This document shows, one piece after another, positions 5,011-7,668 of a stretch of 7,668 nt of DNA. Positions within the stretch are counted from its first letter, which is position 1. Each line of letters opens with the position of its first letter. Below the pieces are notes generated by a model, which saw only the letters and a program-made list of their open reading frames with translations, searched no databases and had not been told where the DNA came from. A program made the translations under genes and the position numbers. This stretch comes from Elusimicrobiales bacterium (GTDB taxonomy: Bacteria; Elusimicrobiota; Elusimicrobia; Elusimicrobiales; Elusimicrobiaceae), in NCBI GenBank assembly GCA_030540535.1, contig JAUNWB010000058.1, positions 1-7,668 of the forward strand, given 5' to 3'.

Positions 5011-7530
5011 ATGAAACGTTTGGCCGCTTGTTTAATGGGTGTTTGTTTGTGTATGCCCGCTCATGCACAGTGGAAGAATTTGTTGAAATTAGGTAAATCC
5101 GCCCCCAAAACCGCGCTTACCGCGCGCGTGCAATCGCAGCTGAGTCGCTCAGCGTTACTGTCGGCGGCGCAAGTGCGCAGTTTGGTGGCGGCCGGACAGG
5201 TGTCCGCGCGGATGGTGCCGTCCGTTTTGGCCGCGCCGGAAGCCGCACAGCTCGTGCGTAACGAATTTTTGACGCTTTCCGCCCATAAAACTATCCAAAT
5301 CTCGCCGGAACAGTCTTCCCAGGCGTTGGATTTGCTGCGGCGCAATATACTGGCCCGCTCCAGCCGGTTGGATACACTGCCGGAAATTTCCGTTTCTCCG
5401 CTGGACCCGAGCGGCGAACCCGCCCGGTTGGCGTTGGAAGCGCTGGGGGATGTCTACGGGGTGGGATGGTACGGTACGCTGCAGGACGGCGCCGCTTTAA
5501 TCAAATTGTATCGCACGCTGGAAGTGGGGGAACTGGAACCCTTGGCTTTTACGGCCTCCGCGCGCGCCCTGCTGGCATTAAACGACATCGGCCGCCTGGA
5601 AACGCTGTTGGCGTTTGCGCCGCATACGGAAGCGTATGAATCGTTTGTCCAATTTTTACAGCAGGAAAATTACGCCGTGCGTATCCCGGCCAGAGCGGAT
5701 GCCGTACGGCCCGTGAACGTCCTTCCTTTTAAAGAAACCATGGGGCATGTCAGCCGGCCCGGGTTAAGTTTGTTTGATTTTTCTTCCAAAGCCACCGCCG
5801 AGTATTTGGTGACGGCTTCCCGCCTGCGCGCCGCCCGCGCGTCAGCCGCACAAGCCAAAACGTCCGCGCCGCAGGCGCAGTCTGCGTCCGTGCAAGCGCC
5901 GTCTTTGCAGAATGTAAAAATCGATTTGTCCGCCCCTGCGTTGGAACTGGGGGAAACCGCGCTGCCTGCACCTGCCGCCGCGCCTACGTTTGAAGAAAAT
6001 ATCCGCCCCAACCCGATTACCAAACGCTTCCCGTCCGGCTTGCAGGACGAAGAACAGGTAATCAAAGATTGGATGGAATACTACCGCAACGGCTATTTCC
6101 GGCCGCGGGACCAAATTGAAGCTATCCGCGGTATGTCCGCCGCCAAGGCCAACAACGTGATGGAGTATTTTTATTATATGTCGCTGGAAGAGGCCGAACG
6201 CGTGATTTTGGACCCTATCCGCCAAACGGGCCGTCTGCCGGATTTTATGTATGACGATAATTTAATCCCCGGTACGCGCCGTTTGCCGGCGGGGTATTAC
6301 AAAAATAAATTTAACGAAAATATTAAGCGTTTCGTGGAACTGGCCGAAGAAGACGGCTCCATTTTCCTGCACAACGTAGAACTGAAAGAAATGGCCACCG
6401 CGCTGGAAGATTATACGTTTGCGCAGGGGTTTTCGTATGCGAATGATCCGGCCATGTCCGCCGGCCTGCGCCGCAACTGGCGCGCGCTGGTGGAGGAAAT
6501 CGAACGCCCCGGTTTTCGGGCGGACCGCACGTTAATTAACGAACTGTGGCGCAAACCCGTGGAAATCGGAAACGGAAAGACCGTTTCGCTGGCGGAGTAT
6601 TTCACGCAAACGCGCCGTTCCGCGTTTTTTGAAGAAGGCAGCACGCCGGAATTTTATTTAAACAGTCCCAAATGGGTGGCGTGGGAAAACGAACGCCGCA
6701 ACCTGGCCGCAAATGAATATATCAGCCGTTTCGGCGGACAAAAACGTTCCTGGTGGGACCGCGTGCAGGACTTTTTTGTCCTCGGCCGCCGGGACCGCTA
6801 TTTAACCGTGGAAGAGTTCGGCAACGTGATGGTGGACGAATGGCGCAAATCTTTCGGTCTGCCGGGCAGCGGCCCCAGTACCATGCTGGCCGACGCGGGG
6901 AGCGACCCGTCTTCGCTTACCATTAAAGTGAACAATTTTGACAAAGTGGGCGGCGTGTGCCAAATGTCGTTTTCCGACGGCGGATACGCCGGCCCCGTAC
7001 GCGCCGGGTACGACGGTACTTCCACCGTCAACCGCTTTGAACCCGTGGAATTTCAAAACGTGCCCGTGGTGGCGTTTGATTTTGAAACGATGGCTCCGCG
7101 CGTGATGACGCTGGCCACCGTGCCGTACGTTAAAGATTTGAAAAAGCCGGATTTGGACCAGCTCCGCGCCGGCACCATGGTGGGCGACGGGCTGGACCCG
7201 ACGCGCGACTTGTTAAGCGTCCAACGCGCCGACGGCGCGCTGCGTTTTATCCCGCATTTAAAAGCCACCATTTACCCGCGCGCCCGGTTGGTCGGGTATG
7301 AACACTTGCCGCCCTATTTGGACGGCGGCGGCCTGGGCGCTTATTTGGCTCTGTTTACGCCGGATTTCTTCCCGCTTAAAAAAGTGAACCGCTGGCGCTG
7401 GGTGGACGGCAAACTGCGTTTTGTGCCGGAGTATTTTGTCCGCAAAGAAGTGCCTGCTTTGGCGGGATCGATTCACCGCAATCATATTACCTTTACGGGG
7501 CAGATAGAAGACCGTGCGGTGGATAAATAA
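5011..7530 (+). CDS. Large exported protein of unknown function
   Basis: I do not recognise this 839-residue protein. A Sec signal peptide is clear: basic MKR, a hydrophobic core, and a likely signal peptidase I site AHA|Q after residue 19. Residues ~20-230 are Ala/Leu-rich and mostly helical, with stretches such as ARLALEALGDVYG and ASARALLALNDIG that resemble HEAT- or TPR-like helical pairs. A disordered-looking Pro/Ala/Gln/Ser linker spans ~271-325. From ~331 the character changes to a folded region rich in Trp, Tyr, Phe and Arg, ending in a probably beta-rich part (~640-839). The mature chain has a single cysteine, C650. Two related segments, DGALRFIP (741-748) and DGKLRFVP (799-806), suggest a short repeat. 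No further membrane helix, sorting signal or catalytic motif is evident. It is probably monocistronic, with its own promoter and downstream hairpin. A periplasmic or cell-surface structural or binding role is a guess. Confidence 0.85.
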   Translation: MKRLAACLMGVCLCMPAHAQWKNLLKLGKSAPKTALTARVQSQLSRSALLSAAQVRSLVAAGQVSARMVPSVLAAPEAAQLVRNEFLTLSAHKTIQISPEQSSQALDLLRRNILARSSRLDTLPEISVSPLDPSGEPARLALEALGDVYGVGWYGTLQDGAALIKLYRTLEVGELEPLAFTASARALLALNDIGRLETLLAFAPHTEAYESFVQFLQQENYAVRIPARADAVRPVNVLPFKETMGHVSRPGLSLFDFSSKATAEYLVTASRLRAARASAAQAKTSAPQAQSASVQAPSLQNVKIDLSAPALELGETALPAPAAAPTFEENIRPNPITKRFPSGLQDEEQVIKDWMEYYRNGYFRPRDQIEAIRGMSAAKANNVMEYFYYMSLEEAERVILDPIRQTGRLPDFMYDDNLIPGTRRLPAGYYKNKFNENIKRFVELAEEDGSIFLHNVELKEMATALEDYTFAQGFSYANDPAMSAGLRRNWRALVEEIERPGFRADRTLINELWRKPVEIGNGKTVSLAEYFTQTRRSAFFEEGSTPEFYLNSPKWVAWENERRNLAANEYISRFGGQKRSWWDRVQDFFVLGRRDRYLTVEEFGNVMVDEWRKSFGLPGSGPSTMLADAGSDPSSLTIKVNNFDKVGGVCQMSFSDGGYAGPVRAGYDGTSTVNRFEPVEFQNVPVVAFDFETMAPRVMTLATVPYVKDLKKPDLDQLRAGTMVGDGLDPTRDLLSVQRADGALRFIPHLKATIYPRARLVGYEHLPPYLDGGGLGAYLALFTPDFFPLKKVNRWRWVDGKLRFVPEYFVRKEVPALAGSIHRNHITFTGQIEDRAVDK

Positions 7531-7557
7531 AAACTGATGTTGTCATCTACAATTCGC

Positions 7558-7599
7558 AGAACGGGCAGAAAATATTTTTCTGCCTGTTCTTGCTTTTAA
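7558..7599 (+). terminator. Probable terminator hairpin after the exported-protein gene
   Basis: A 15-bp stem with one G-T wobble joins 7558-7572 to 7576-7590 across a TAT loop. The top of the stem is an A4/T4 pair and the core is GGGCAG/CTGCCT. A weak T-rich tail, TGCTTTT, follows. It begins 27 bases after the stop. The poor T-tract lowers certainty that it terminates efficiently; as a stable 3' hairpin it could also protect the message. Confidence 0.65.
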
Positions 7600-7668
7600 G
7601 GATAAACAATTTTCCAAAACCTACCGTCTTGCGTGTACCTTGGGGCTTACGTAATTACCACTACGCTG
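7600..7668. other. Unassigned end of window
   Basis: I see no coding frame, ribosome binding site or RNA gene here. It holds two overlapping short palindromes, TTACGTAA and GTAATTAC, near the right edge. It is presumably the start of the next intergenic region or the upstream part of a neighbouring gene. Confidence 0.3.

Noticed and set aside
5020..5031. Lipobox-like LAAC at residues 4-7 of the exported protein.
   Set aside because: The cysteine at residue 7 leaves no room for a hydrophobic core; the AHA|Q site after a normal core fits signal peptidase I.
5670..6225. Minus-strand open frames of 73-131 codons over the linker of the exported protein.
   Set aside because: They arise from the GC-rich Ala/Pro/Gln codons of the linker; compositions are skewed and no start signals are present.
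7066..7089. AFDFET (688-693), resembling the DxE motif I of DEDD 3'-5' exonucleases.
   Set aside because: No further exonuclease motifs follow and the protein is exported, so the match is probably chance.
7540..7553. TTGTCA and TACAAT as a promoter after the exported-protein gene.
   Set aside because: They are only two bases apart, far from the ~17 required.
7620..7668. D-arm-like sequence on the minus strand at the right edge (AGCGTAGTGGTAA), suggesting a tRNA.
   Set aside because: No anticodon stem can be formed next to it and there is no T-arm consensus where one would be expected.

Overview
The window is ordinary bacterial chromosome: densely packed, moderately GC-rich, with Shine-Dalgarno sites of the AGGAG type and rho-independent terminators. 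There are no transposases, RNA genes, CRISPR arrays or phage genes. The gene set fits a Gram-negative anaerobe: a DUF2157/DUF4401/GDYXXLXY trio, an Mrp ATPase whose short Cys-rich N-terminus is common in anaerobes, and a very large exported orphan protein. My best guess is a gut member of Elusimicrobiota. That is an impression from protein style, not a proof.

Left arm, minus strand (1-1621): an operon reads leftwards from a divergent promoter. It encodes a membrane-anchored alpha/beta hydrolase and then an RDD-family membrane protein whose 3' end lies beyond base 1. The RDD gene has no stop inside the window, so it is easily missed, but it explains the whole of 1-790.

Middle, plus strand (1676-4885): four tightly packed genes encode DUF2157, DUF4401 and GDYXXLXY proteins and an Mrp/NBP35 ATPase. 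They overlap or lie a few bases apart and end at a strong hairpin terminator (4904-4933). The first three form a recurrent membrane set of unknown function. The ATPase is a cytosolic Fe-S carrier and is joined to them here by position.

The two arms share a 54-base gap (1622-1675). In it, each strand has a perfect TATAAT ending 6-7 bases before the ATG and no Shine-Dalgarno site, so both operons probably begin with leaderless mRNAs.

Right arm, plus strand (4934-7530): a separate promoter drives a single gene for an 839-residue exported protein that I do not recognise. It has a clear signal peptide, a helical Ala-rich N-terminal half, a Pro/Ala/Gln linker and an aromatic-rich C-terminal half. 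A long hairpin follows it (7558-7590). I see nothing certain in the last 70 bases.

The strongest candidates for undescribed biology are the orphan exported protein, the trio-plus-Mrp operon, and the symmetric leaderless divergent promoter.
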